NCBI GenBank assembly: GCA_004010535.1
Contig: RQYE01000001.1
Span: 62,001-126,000 of the forward strand
Source of the DNA: Coriobacteriales bacterium OH1046
GTDB taxonomy: Bacteria; Actinomycetota; Coriobacteriia; Coriobacteriales; Atopobiaceae
DNA length: 64,000 nucleotides
Direction of reading: 5' to 3'
The notes below the pieces were generated by a model that did no database searches, had not been told where the DNA came from, and saw only the letters and a list, made by a program, of their open reading frames with translations. Position numbers and translations under genes: made by a program. This document shows, in pieces, positions 45,045-55,244 of this stretch (within the stretch, counting starts at the first letter, position 1; every line of letters starts with the position of its first letter).

Positions 45045-45632
45045 GTGGACAAGGACAAGTGCATCAAATGCGGAGAAAAAGACGCCTTGAAAGGCTATTC
45101 TTTTCTGACTGTGAATGTGAATTCCAGCTCCATCACCTCCGGACGGACTACCACGACTACCACCACTGAGTCCCTTACCGGGATGGCCTCCTGTGCCGTC
45201 TGCAGCGACTGCATCCGCAAGAAGCGGATCAGCTATGCCATCGTCTGCGGGGTCGGTGCACTGATCGGCGTCTTCGTCGCGGTGATCCTCTTCGGGGGTT
45301 TCTTCATCGGAAGTAGCTACTATAATGATCACTTCCCAGGGGTCGTGCTCTTCGCGCTAGCAGCAGGCGCAGTGGCCGCAATCATCGCCTTGATTGTGAC
45401 GCTGCAGAAGGAGGACCCCTTCGTCGCAGCCATGCTCAAAAAAGCGGCGGACAAGAAGAGGGATTCCAGCGCCGCACACCTGAATTACGTGCCCACGGAT
45501 TCGTCACTCTATGTGGACAAGAAGACCGACACCCTGGAATTGGCTGTCTTCACGCGTAAGACCGGGCTGAGGACCGCCTTGGCTGCCACCCTCTTCGTCA
45601 TCGTCTTGGCCGGGGTCAGCGACGCAAAGTAG
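45045..45632 (+). CDS. Zinc-ribbon membrane protein
   Basis: 195 residues from GTG 45045 with an AGGAGGAG box. CIKCGEKDALKGY and CAVCSDCIRKK bracket a Thr-rich loop and give a Cys4 zinc site. Two hydrophobic helices (YAIVCGVGALIGVFVAVILFGG; VVLFALAAGAVAAIIALIVTL shortened here) and a cytoplasmic tail follow, with a last hydrophobic stretch near the C-terminus. It is probably the second gene of the copy E unit and resembles its neighbour in having a zinc site. Confidence 0.72.
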   Translation: MDKDKCIKCGEKDALKGYSFLTVNVNSSSITSGRTTTTTTTESLTGMASCAVCSDCIRKKRISYAIVCGVGALIGVFVAVILFGGFFIGSSYYNDHFPGVVLFALAAGAVAAIIALIVTLQKEDPFVAAMLKKAADKKRDSSAAHLNYVPTDSSLYVDKKTDTLELAVFTRKTGLRTALAATLFVIVLAGVSDAK

Positions 45633-45804
45633 CCGGAAGCTCCCCTCCGAGCCTGCTGAATCGGCCATTTACGCCAACGCTTTCATGTCTTGGGAAGATC
45701 TATTAGCCCAGAGTGTTTGGCGGCTGTCGGATCTGTGCAAGCAGAAACCGGGGTCGTTTTCATTCGTGACAAGCGATCTGCCCCACCGTCACATCGAGCA
45801 GGTC

Positions 45805-46110
45805 TCACGAGAACGGACGATGCTGGATGTTGTTGTTCCCGTCGATATCGAAGGCGCGGGCGAAATTACCACCCATGATGTCGGCGATCTCTTGGTGGAC
45901 ATCGAGATCGTCGGCGACCAAGCGCTGTTTCTGGATCTCCATCTCGAATTTGTAGAAGGGGTAGTCGCAGCCCATGAAGGTCTTGTCAAGACAAGCGGTT
46001 ACGGCCCTCTTCACCGCATTGTAGGAGCAGATGGAGGTGTCGAGATAGATATTGCGCACACGATGGGCGACATCGACCGCATATTTGGTGGACATGACCT
46101 CGCCCATGTG
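45805..46110 (-). pseudogene. C-terminal fragment of an amidohydrolase-2 family protein
   Basis: The minus-strand frame reads GHMGEVMSTKYAVDVAHR, NIYLDTSICSYNAVKRAV, FMGCDYPFY and IMGGNFARAFDIDG. These are the last strands of an amidohydrolase-2 (TIM-barrel) protein, with the (F)GxDyPf and N-terminal-cap motifs in order. The N-terminal half is missing and the frame is fused to the start of another gene at about 46110. Confidence 0.65.
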
Positions 46111-46111
46111 C

Positions 46112-46174
46112 CCCCTCGAAGGTCGTTCCCTCGAGAATCGCTGTGAGAAGCCCGAACTTCATCATGATCTGCAT
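46112..46174 (-). pseudogene. N-terminal stub of a sugar phosphate isomerase/epimerase
   Basis: ATG 46174 (or 46165) with an AAAGGA box starts MQIMMKFGLLTAILEGTTFEG, the typical first strand of a TIM-barrel sugar isomerase/epimerase. It then runs out of family-like sequence at the junction with the amidohydrolase fragment. A deletion joining two neighbouring genes explains both remnants. Confidence 0.5.
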
Positions 46175-46272
46175 CCTTTCCCTTCGAAAACAACCAGTAC
46201 ATGAACATATGCCACACTGCTCCCACGCCAGTCGGAGAGGAAGCGATCTGGAGTGACCGAGAGGCCGGAGCG

Positions 46273-46836
46273 TCAGGACATCTTTTCCAAACGCCTGTCA
46301 TCCCAGAGAATGAACGAGGCGATGGCTGAGACGACGATGGTAACCGCTATGGCAATTGCCATGCCGACGATAGTGTCCTCATAAATGGGGAGGGCAAGTA
46401 TGGTCGAGTAGCCCATGACGTATGCCTTGACCCTCAGGATGCTGGCGACGATTCCCCCGACGGTACCGCCGATCATGACTGCGTACAGAGGCGTCTTGTA
46501 GGGCAGGTCGAGGCCGAAGATGGCGGGCTCGCTCACACCGGCGACGATGCCGCCGACACCGGTGGAATAGCATGTCGACTTCAGCTCCACGTTCTTCGTC
46601 TTGAGGGCGATGACGAGGGCTGAGGCTCCCTCCGCCATGTTGTGGAGCGTCAGAGCGGGGCGGAATAGACCGTCGTAACCGGGATCCTCCATGGTCTGCG
46701 ACATGAGCGGCAGGAAGGCGGAGCCGAGGCCGGTGAGGACGAGGAAGGGCAGCGTGGCAGCGATAAGGGGAAGCGTGATGAACCCTATATACGTGCTCGT
46801 TGTCCTCTTCGTCCGCTTCCCTAGGGGAGAGGACAA
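46273..46836 (-). pseudogene. C-terminal fragment of a PTS EIIC (beta-glucoside-type)
   Basis: 188 codons with YIGFITLPLIAATLPFLVL, TLHNMAEGASALVIALKTKN, GIVAGVSEPAIFGLDLPY and KAYVMGYSTILALP. These are the last membrane segments of a sugar-specific EIIC. The EIIB domain and first half of EIIC are absent. It belonged to the same former operon as the two remnants downstream on the minus strand. Confidence 0.75.
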
Positions 46837-46882
46837 TATTTATCATCGGATTCATGGGATGGAGGAGGATATGACAAGAGAC

Positions 46883-46910
46883 GTGACAAGGGGACAGGTC
46901 ACTTGTCACG
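46883..46910. repeat. GTGACA palindromic repeat, left of the membrane XRE gene
   Basis: GTGACAAG, a 10-base centre (gggacaggtc) and ACTTGTCACG make a 28-bp near-palindrome. A related inverted copy follows the gene at 47548-47605. Confidence 0.7.
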
Positions 46911-47025
46911 CGGATCATAATGGGACGTCTCATGTCTCATGCGGGCGAACAGGACATTTGCTCGCTTTGCGTCCTGTTCTTCCAGATAGGTCCGGACTAC
47001 TCTGTATCCGAAAGGAGGTGCGCCG

Positions 47026-47535
47026 ATGGATCAGAGAAAGATCGGCGCTTTCCTGAAGGAGCTCCGCAAGGAAAAGGATGTCACCCAGGAGCAGCTTGCC
47101 GAGGTGATGCGCGTATCCCGGAGGACGGTCTCGCGATGGGAGACGGGAAGCAATATGCCGGACCTCGCCGTCCTCATCGATATGGCCGATTACTACGGGG
47201 TCGACGTCAGGGAGCTGCTCGATGGAGAGAGGAAAGGCGAGCATGCGGACACCGAAACCAAGGAAACCGTCTTGAAAGTCGCCGATTACAGCACTGAGGA
47301 GAAGCTGAGGATCACGAAACAGCTGCACAGGCTCTTCGTCGCCGGGCTGTGTTTCTCCGCGTTCTACCTCCTTGCACTGTTCCTCGAACCGGAGAACCCA
47401 TCCGCGCTGTCCGATTTCACGCAGGGAATGTGCCTGGGCGTCTCTTTCGGGATGGTCGTCGTCGGCGTTATCATGACGAGCAGGTATGCTCAGAGGATAC
47501 GCGCTTTCAAGATGGGGCTTTTGCGGAGGGGCTGA
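47026..47535 (+). CDS. XRE family regulator with two membrane helices
   Basis: 169 residues with an AAAGGAGGTG box. The N-terminal HTH (IGAFLKELRKEKDVTQEQLA, then RRTVSRWETGSNMPDL and the domain end VDVRELLDGE) is a standard XRE/Cro fold. A linker is followed by two hydrophobic helices (LFVAGLCFSAFYLLALFL; MCLGVSFGMVVVGVIMTS). Membrane-bound XRE regulators of this type often work with phage-like or transport loci. The gene is framed by the GTGACA repeats and its target is unknown. Confidence 0.88.
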   Translation: MDQRKIGAFLKELRKEKDVTQEQLAEVMRVSRRTVSRWETGSNMPDLAVLIDMADYYGVDVRELLDGERKGEHADTETKETVLKVADYSTEEKLRITKQLHRLFVAGLCFSAFYLLALFLEPENPSALSDFTQGMCLGVSFGMVVVGVIMTSRYAQRIRAFKMGLLRRG

Positions 47536-47547
47536 GCGATACCGGGA

Positions 47548-47605
47548 CGTGACAAGCGACCTTGCCCCCTTGTCACGCGCGTGACAAGCTACCTGTCCCC
47601 TGTCA
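47548..47605. repeat. GTGACA palindromic repeat, right of the membrane XRE gene
   Basis: Two consecutive dyads, CGTGACAAG...CTTGTCAC (47548-47576) and GCGCGTGACAAG...CCCCTGTCA (47577-47605). The first is similar to the inverted form of 46883-46910. It could also act as a bidirectional terminator. Confidence 0.7.
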
Positions 47606-47618
47606 TGTCCTTGCCACG

Positions 47619-48191
47619 TCATACGGCCTGCCTCCGCTCCGCCGCCCATTCGCTGCGGAGCAGGCTGTACATGCAGGTGTCGACGATGCCCCGATTGCTC
47701 CAATCCGCTTTCCTCAGCGTCCCCTCGTAGCTCATCCCGCATTTCCTCATCACAGCGCCGGAGTATTGATTGGCAGGATCGTGCTGGGACTCGATCCTGT
47801 TGACGTGGACCTCGTTGAAGAAGAAGGGGATGATGGTGCCGAGCGCTTCGCTCGTGATGCCGAGATGCCACCATGCGCTGCCGATGCAGTAGCCGACATG
47901 GACCATATCCGTCCGCTCATCCTGCGCTACAACGGAAATGGTGCCGATCGGTTCGTGCAGCTCTCTCAGCTCGATCGCCCATTGGTAGAACGAGGCATCG
48001 GAGTAGGAAAGGATCCATTGGCCGATCACGTTTCGGGCATCGTCGATGCTCTGATAGGTCTGCCATCTCAGATATCTCGTGACCTGCTCGTCGCATAACC
48101 AGTTGCGGAACGCGGGTGCGATATCATCTGCGGTGAACGGCCGAAGAATCAGCCGCTCCGTCTCGATCCTCATCGTTCCCTTATGGTCCAT
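47619..48191 (-). CDS. GNAT family N-acetyltransferase (RimJ/RimL-like)
   Basis: 190 residues from ATG 48191; ATG 48173 (MRIETERL) is the start most family members would use. TERLILRPFTADD, the WHLGITSEAL region with acetyl-CoA contacts and NQYSGAVMRKCGMSYEG are typical of RimJ/L-type acetyltransferases. The substrate is unknown. It is followed by two minus-strand genes of unrelated families, as in an accessory cluster. Confidence 0.88.
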   Translation of the reverse strand: MDHKGTMRIETERLILRPFTADDIAPAFRNWLCDEQVTRYLRWQTYQSIDDARNVIGQWILSYSDASFYQWAIELRELHEPIGTISVVAQDERTDMVHVGYCIGSAWWHLGITSEALGTIIPFFFNEVHVNRIESQHDPANQYSGAVMRKCGMSYEGTLRKADWSNRGIVDTCMYSLLRSEWAAERRQAV

Positions 48192-48229
48192 GATCGTCCT
48201 CGCAGTTCCAGCATCCGGTTCGATATCCG

Positions 48230-48904
48230 CTATCGTTTCAAGAGCTTGAGCTGCTCTTTCTGTTCTCGCGTGATCCGGAAACTCTCCCGTGCTTTCTGTA
48301 TCGTCTTATTATGCGTCCAGATCTCAAGCCGGCCATGCTCCAGATACGGCAAAGCATCGCCCCATCGCTTCGTGAGGGCTGTTGCGAAAAACCAGGCGAC
48401 CATCATGTTGACGTAGTATTCATCTGAGCGAACCGAAGCAGGGATCTCAAGATACTCGGGCCTGAAATCATCATCGAGAAAATGGGACATCAGCATTTCC
48501 AGACCGAATCTGCAGGTGTAGGTATGATCGGATGCAGACCATGCTTTAATCTTTTCAATGAGCCGATTCCTATTGCTCTTGAATGCTTTGGGTGACATGA
48601 TATCGCACACGGCCCAGTTATCCACATACGGCAGGAACAGCTCCACCTCGGATATACACGTCTCGTAGTCTTTGATCTCGGAAACGAGCAGCCCATGCAG
48701 CATATCCTCGTCGTAGTATTCATGGGGCACTTGTCTGAGGAAACCGCTATAGTCGACCTGCTTCGCAAGGGCTTTGGCCAGCTTCCGCGCTTCGGGCACG
48801 CGGACTCCGATGAACCGTTCCGGAGCGATGCCGGGTACGAGCCTTGATTGGAAGGAAGCGTATTCCTTATCCTGCATGTCGAATAACATTTGGAGAATAT
48901 CCAT
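48230..48904 (-). CDS. DNA alkylation repair (AlkD-like) HEAT-repeat protein
   Basis: 224 residues from ATG 48904; GTG 48910 is possible. It consists of HEAT-like helical repeats with RVPEARKLAKALAKQV, DEDMLHGLLVSEIK, YVDNWAVCDIMSPKAF and FATALTKRWGDALPYL. The Asp in VDNWAVCD is the site used by AlkD for glycosylase chemistry. It would remove alkylated bases such as 7-methylguanine or 3-methyladenine; the enzymatic role is inferred from the family. Confidence 0.9.
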   Translation of the reverse strand: MDILQMLFDMQDKEYASFQSRLVPGIAPERFIGVRVPEARKLAKALAKQVDYSGFLRQVPHEYYDEDMLHGLLVSEIKDYETCISEVELFLPYVDNWAVCDIMSPKAFKSNRNRLIEKIKAWSASDHTYTCRFGLEMLMSHFLDDDFRPEYLEIPASVRSDEYYVNMMVAWFFATALTKRWGDALPYLEHGRLEIWTHNKTIQKARESFRITREQKEQLKLLKR

Positions 48905-48930
48905 GAGCACCCCATCGTTATACTTTCAAT

Positions 48931-49302
48931 TCACCGGATCGGCCTGCCGATATTCATCGTGCGTCTCCATTCGGGAGCCGCCCCATCATCAGACCAGTAC
49001 TCGTCCATCTCGGCAATCAGGCCATTATCGATTCTGCAAAAGCTGACTACATGGAAAGACGTGCTCCCATCTCTTGGGAAAACCCTCACTGCCGTTATAA
49101 CGGTAGTGCCCGTCTCCTCGATACGTTCGATTTCCCCATCCCACTGTCCAGGATACGCGCAGTTTGCCCGAACATACTCCGATACGGTAAACAGCTTGTT
49201 ACTGCAATGCCAGCGGATACGGGCATCCTTGCAAAAATAATTCGGCAGCCCTTCCTCATTTTTGCCGAGTACATCCCTCCAAAAAGCACCTGTATCTATC
49301 AT
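48931..49302 (-). CDS. Nuclear transport factor 2 / SnoaL-like protein
   Basis: 123 residues. The first helix FWRDVLGKNEEGLPNYFCKDARIRWH and the middle IERIEETGTTVITAV show the alpha+beta cone pattern. The end DEYWSDDGAAPEWR is typical of SnoaL-like folds. Often a small-molecule isomerase or immunity-type protein; here function unknown. Confidence 0.8.
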   Translation of the reverse strand: MIDTGAFWRDVLGKNEEGLPNYFCKDARIRWHCSNKLFTVSEYVRANCAYPGQWDGEIERIEETGTTVITAVRVFPRDGSTSFHVVSFCRIDNGLIAEMDEYWSDDGAAPEWRRTMNIGRPIR

Positions 49303-49478
49303 GCAGCATCCTCCGCGAGGTCTCGGCTCCCCAGCGGCGGTCGTTGGGGAGCAAGAAGACGATAGCAGTTATCCGACTACGATATCCAGTGAACTTAATA
49401 TGTGCGGAATGCGCCATGGCGCGTATGCCCTGTGAGGCAAGGGCGCGGATCCGCCTCGTCCCCTCGTTGCGCATGAGA

Positions 49479-49506
49479 AAAGGCCCGAGCAGCACCTCGG
49501 GCCTTT
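49479..49506 (-). terminator. Rho-independent terminator of rpsT
   Basis: AAAGGCCCGAG pairs with CTCGGGCCTTT over 11 bases with a 6-base loop. On the minus strand it lies about 29 bases after the rpsT stop and is followed by T residues. It works in the other direction as well. Confidence 0.85.
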
Positions 49507-49534
49507 CAACGCGCATGGAAAATGTGGGGTATGG

Positions 49535-49798
49535 CTACTGAAGCGTGTTCGCAAGCTTGGCCACGCCGCTCTTGCGCTGTGCGGCCTGGTTCTTGTGGAT
49601 GATGCCTTTGGAAGCGGCCTTGTCGAGCAGGCGTCCTGCCTTGCTGGCGGCAAGCTGAGCGGCGTCCTTGTCGCCAGCCTCGACGGCGGAGCGGACCGCC
49701 TTGACAGCGGTTTTGAGCTCGCTCTTGACGGCCTTGTTGCGCATGCGGGCCTTCTCGGCGGTCAGGATGCGCTTCTTCTGAGACTTGATGTTTGCCAC
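49535..49798 (-). CDS. rpsT: 30S ribosomal protein S20
   Basis: 87 residues from GTG 49798, with an AAGGA box 6-7 bases before it; the in-frame ATG at 49822 is less likely. [20 protein letters not shown] and the basic helices with [21 protein letters not shown] are S20 hallmarks. It binds 16S rRNA early in assembly. Monocistronic with its own promoter and terminator, divergent to lepA. Confidence 0.95.
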   Translation of the reverse strand: MANIKSQKKRILTAEKARMRNKAVKSELKTAVKAVRSAVEAGDKDAAQLAASKAGRLLDKAASKGIIHKNQAAQRKSGVAKLANTLQ

Positions 49799-49869
49799 GT
49801 GCGTTCCTTTCGAGTCTTTCAAATATCCGAGGCCTCTAACGTTTGAGACACGGCGAGGTCAACTGCATG

Positions 49870-49878
49870 ATTGTAGCA
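49870..49878 (-). promoter_or_regulatory. Extended -10 promoter of rpsT
   Basis: Minus-strand TGC-TACAAT (49878-49870) about 72 bases before the GTG. No good -35 hexamer is seen. Confidence 0.5.
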
Positions 49879-49898
49879 CGTGTTCGATGAAAAAACGC

Positions 49899-49904
49899 TA
49901 TCAT
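49899..49904 (+). promoter_or_regulatory. -10 box of lepA (leaderless start)
   Basis: TATCAT at 49899-49904 places the likely transcription start at the ATG (49912) itself. There is no RBS. Confidence 0.45.
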
Positions 49905-49911
49905 CTTCTGT

Positions 49912-51722
<1,811 letters not shown>

Positions 51723-51723
<1 letters not shown>

Positions 51724-52691
51724 TGCGCTTTACCGAGCGACTCTCATCTAAAACGATCTTTCTCGCGCCGATGGCGGGCGTGACCGATGCCGCCTATCGG
51801 ATGGTTGCGCGCAGCCACGGAGCCGACCTTGCGTATACCGAGATGGTCTCCGTGGCGGGCATCCATTACCGGAGCGAGAAGACCTGGGAGCTCGTGATGC
51901 CCCATGCGGACGAACCCGATATCGCCGTCCAGCTGTTCGGGTCATCGCCCGATCAGTTCGAGGAGGCCGCAGCCCAGGTTGCAGAGCGGGTAGGGGAGAA
52001 GCTCGCCTGCATCGACATCAACATGGCATGTCCGGTTCCTAAGGTTATACGTAAGGGTGAGGGATCTGCCCTGATGGACGATCCCGTCCGCGCTGCGCAG
52101 ATCGTGCGGGCAGTACGGCGAGGTGTTGGCGACACGGTCGACGTGACGGTCAAGATCCGTCGCGGCCATACGGCCAAACACGAGCTCGCGCCTGCGTTTG
52201 CGCAGGTCATAGAGGATGCCGGTGCAGCCGCTATCGCCGTGCACGGACGTTTTGCGAGCCAACTCTATCGAGGCGCGGCAGACTGGTCGTGCGTGGAACG
52301 CGTCGCAGATGCCGTGGATATCCCCGTGATCGGATCAGGCGACCTGCTCGATGCCGCCACGGTGGCCCGCGTCCTCACCGAGGGTCGTGTCCCGGCTGTG
52401 ATGGTCGCGCGGGGGAGCTATGGCAACCCGTGGATATTCGAGGATGCCAAGGCGCTGCTCGGAGGCCGAGCCGCGACCGAGCATGACGCTGGGGAGCGGC
52501 TCGATGTGCTCGAGGAGCATATCGAGCTCCTCGTGGCCACGGGTGCCCATCTCGCTCGTGCGCGGAGCCTCTTCGGCTGGTACATGAGGGGGCTGCCGCA
52601 TGCCGCCGAGCTCAGGGCACGCGGCATGGCCTGCACCACGCTCGAGGACTACCTCTCGCTCATCGCAAACGCCAGGCAGCGATTCTCATGA
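51723..52691 (+). CDS. dusB: tRNA-dihydrouridine synthase (DusB family)
   Basis: 322 residues. FMN barrel with APMAGVTDAAYR, the catalytic Cys in NMACPVPKV, KIRRGH and HGRFASQLYRG. The C-terminal helical domain reads SLFGWYMRGLPHA. It reduces uridine in the D-loop of tRNA. Starts in the lepA stop codon and overlaps hemW by four bases. Confidence 0.93.
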
Positions 52692-53878
52692 GCGCTCATG
52701 CCCTCTACCTGCACGTCCCCTTCTGCAAGAGCAAATGCCCCTACTGCGATTTCGTCTCGTTCGCAACGCGACGGGATGATCCGCTCATGGAGGCCTATAT
52801 CAACTCACTCGCGTTTCAGATCGGCGAGGCTGCGGAAGCGGGGCTGCTCGAAGCTCCGGCGACCGCCTACATCGGCGGCGGGACCCCTTCGTATGCGGGA
52901 GAGAGCATCGTCGGGCTTGCCAGTCGGACGGCTTCCTTGGGGTCTCTTTCCGAGCTCACGCTCGAAGCGAATCCCGAATCCCTGACGTTCGACTTGAGCA
53001 TGATGCTTAGGGAATCCGGCGTTTCGCGGCTGTCCATCGGGGTGCAGAGCCTCGATGATGCCGAGCTGTCGGCCTTGGGCCGCGCTCACGATGCGAAGAC
53101 GGCCCGCCAGGCTTTGAATCGCGCTGTCGAACTGGGCTTCGACGTCTCCGCCGACCTCATGTGCGCTATCCCTCTCCAGACGTCCTCGAGCTGGCTGGAC
53201 ACTCTGGAGGGCGTGCTCGCGACGGGTGTTTCCCACGTGAGCGTCTATCCGCTCATGATAGAGGAGGGGACTGCCTTCGCACGCGCGGTCGAGGCGGGCG
53301 AGCAGGTTGCGCCCGATGATGGCGACGAGGCCCTGCGCATGGAGGAGGCCGAGGCGGTGCTCTCGTCGTATGGTTTTGCACGCTACGAGGTCGCGAGCTA
53401 TGCCAAGGAGGGGCACAACTGCCTCCATAACCGGGCCTATTGGACGGGCATCTCCTACCTGGGCTTGGGGACGGGGGCGGCGAGCATGTTCGGCCGCGAG
53501 GATTTCCCGGCTCTTGCATGCGCGTTCCCGCAACTTGGCATGCCGCCTGCGGATGCGGCGCGGATACGCCTTTCCTGCACGACCGACCGTACCTATCTGG
53601 CAGCCCATCCGGCCCTTTCCGAGCAGAGCTTCGAGGTGGAGTACTTGAGTCTGAGAGAATCGCTCGCCGAGGATCTCATGCTGGGAACCCGCATGTCCTG
53701 CGGTATCTCGCCGACGCTCGTCTCCCGGGCACGGGATGTCATGGGGGCGCAGCTCGACGACTGCCTCTCCGGCCTCATCGCCGACGGCTACCTCGTGGAA
53801 TCGCTCGCACCCACCCGCAGGGGCTGGCTTCTGGGCAACGAGCTCTACGGCAGACTTTGGGAGCTTTCCTCGGGCTGA
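52688..53878 (+). CDS. hemW: HemW radical SAM protein (heme chaperone)
   Basis: 396 residues. HVPFCKSKCPYCDF holds the radical SAM motif CxxxCxxC plus the extra Cys/Phe typical of the CPO-III subgroup. YIGGGTPS, TLEANPES and SIGVQSLDDAELS follow. HemW proteins transfer heme rather than oxidise coproporphyrinogen; the family name is used here with that caution. Last gene of the lepA-dusB-hemW unit. Confidence 0.92.
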   Translation: MSAHALYLHVPFCKSKCPYCDFVSFATRRDDPLMEAYINSLAFQIGEAAEAGLLEAPATAYIGGGTPSYAGESIVGLASRTASLGSLSELTLEANPESLTFDLSMMLRESGVSRLSIGVQSLDDAELSALGRAHDAKTARQALNRAVELGFDVSADLMCAIPLQTSSSWLDTLEGVLATGVSHVSVYPLMIEEGTAFARAVEAGEQVAPDDGDEALRMEEAEAVLSSYGFARYEVASYAKEGHNCLHNRAYWTGISYLGLGTGAASMFGREDFPALACAFPQLGMPPADAARIRLSCTTDRTYLAAHPALSEQSFEVEYLSLRESLAEDLMLGTRMSCGISPTLVSRARDVMGAQLDDCLSGLIADGYLVESLAPTRRGWLLGNELYGRLWELSSG

Positions 53879-53948
53879 GAGAAGGGCGCGACCAAGGTGG
53901 ACGCCCCCCATCTTCCGTGTGGATACTCAGCGCTCGCGGGATGGCCTG

Positions 53949-54036
53949 CCCCGTAAGCCGGGCGGGTTACGGGGCGTATCTCTCTTTTCGCGGCTCGGAC
54001 GTTTGTTAAGCGTCTCACCGCATTGGATATGCGGTG
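53949..54036. terminator. Hairpins between convergent hemW and asnA
   Basis: CCCCGTAA (53949-53956) pairs with TTACGGGG (53967-53974), and CACCGCAT (54016-54023) with ATGCGGTG (54029-54036). Neither has a long T tract, so termination is likely but of unknown direction. Confidence 0.45.
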
Positions 54037-54063
54037 GTAGGACGCAGCGTTGCCCGCGCACGC

Positions 54064-55074
54064 CTAGAGCAGCGCGATGCCGTGTGCAGCGCAGCTCTCG
54101 AGCACCTCGTGCGGCCACAGCGAGCTCTGCACCTCGCCGATATGGGCCTTGCGCAGGAAGAGCATGCAAAGACGCGACTGGCCGATACCGCCGCCGATGG
54201 TCTGGGGGAGCTCCCCGGCAAGGATGGATCTCTGGAAGGCAAGCTCTGCGCGCTCCACGCAGCCGGCCTTCTCGAGCTGCTTTGCGAGCGCCTCCGCATC
54301 CACGCGGATGCCCATCGAAGTGAGCTCGAGCGCGCAGTCGAGCACGGGATAGTGCACGATGATGTCGCAGTTCAGCGACCAATCGTCATAGTCGGGCGCC
54401 CGTCCGTCATGGCGCTCGCCGTTCGAGAGGACTCCGCCGATCTTGGTGAGGCACACCGCGCCCTTCTCGCGGACGATGGCGAGCTCGCGCTCCTTGGGGC
54501 CGAGATCGGGGTAGCGGTCGAGCAGCTCTTGGGTACTGATGGTATAGATCTTCTCGGGAAGGATCGGCTCGACGTAGGAATAGCACTGGTCCATGTATCC
54601 CTCGGTCTTGCGGATGACCTCGTAGATCCGCTCGGCATGGCTGATAAGCGTGGCAAGGGTGCGGTCTTCGGGTGCGATGACCTTCTCCCAGTCCCACTGG
54701 TCCACGAAGATGGAATGGAGGTTGTCGGTCTCCTCGTCGCGGCGGATGGCGTTCATGTCGGTGTAGAGGCCCTCGCCGATCGCGAATTCATAACGCCCGA
54801 GCGCGTAGCGCTTCCATTTGGCGAGCGACTGGACGACCTCGCCTTCGCGTCCGCCGAGCGCGGGGATGTCGAAGGAGACGGGGCGCTCGATCCCGTTCAG
54901 GTTGTCGTTCAGGCCCGATGCGGGATCGACGAACAGCGGCGCCGAGACGCGCAGGAGGTTCAGGCGCTCTGCCAGGCGGAGCTGGAAGAAGTCCTTGATC
55001 CGCTTGATGGCGATCTGGGTCTCGTGCAGGCTGAGCTCGGAGCTATACGGCTGGGGCAGGATCAGTGATTCCAC
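54064..55074 (-). CDS. asnA: Aspartate-ammonia ligase AsnA
   Basis: 336 residues from GTG 55074, with a GAGGTG box five bases before it. VESLILPQPYSSELSLHETQ is the expected beginning of the family. FVDPASGLNDNLNGIERPV and SIFVDQWDWEKVI are substrate contacts, and GGGIGQSRLCMLFL motif 3 of the class II tRNA-synthetase-like fold. It makes asparagine from aspartate and ammonia. Monocistronic, convergent with hemW. Confidence 0.95.
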   Translation of the reverse strand: MESLILPQPYSSELSLHETQIAIKRIKDFFQLRLAERLNLLRVSAPLFVDPASGLNDNLNGIERPVSFDIPALGGREGEVVQSLAKWKRYALGRYEFAIGEGLYTDMNAIRRDEETDNLHSIFVDQWDWEKVIAPEDRTLATLISHAERIYEVIRKTEGYMDQCYSYVEPILPEKIYTISTQELLDRYPDLGPKERELAIVREKGAVCLTKIGGVLSNGERHDGRAPDYDDWSLNCDIIVHYPVLDCALELTSMGIRVDAEALAKQLEKAGCVERAELAFQRSILAGELPQTIGGGIGQSRLCMLFLRKAHIGEVQSSLWPHEVLESCAAHGIALL

Positions 55075-55175
55075 AGGACACCTCGCATCAAGGATTCGTC
55101 TTTGAAAGTATGGCGAAGCGGTGTCCGCATCGCCTACCATGGTATTCACAATTAACATGCTCATTACACTCATCT

Positions 55176-55206
55176 TTGAAACAGATGGCGAGCTTGTGGA
55201 TATAAT
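55176..55206 (+). promoter_or_regulatory. Promoter of the dnaJ pair
   Basis: TTGAAA (55176-55181) and TATAAT (55201-55206) with a 19-base spacer, 39 bases before the first dnaJ. No HAIR or CIRCE element is visible. Confidence 0.5.
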
Positions 55207-55244
55207 CCATTACGTTGGATCACGTCTGCCCGGGAGTTTCCTGC

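Noticed and set aside
45685-46146. Plus-strand open frame over the amidohydrolase remnant.
   Set aside because: The minus strand carries clear family motifs; the plus frame has none.
47484-47500. A sixth copy of the palindrome with one mismatch (GTATGCTCAGAGGATAC).
   Set aside because: It lies inside the membrane XRE gene, no TATGCT follows at 30 bases and no gene starts after it.
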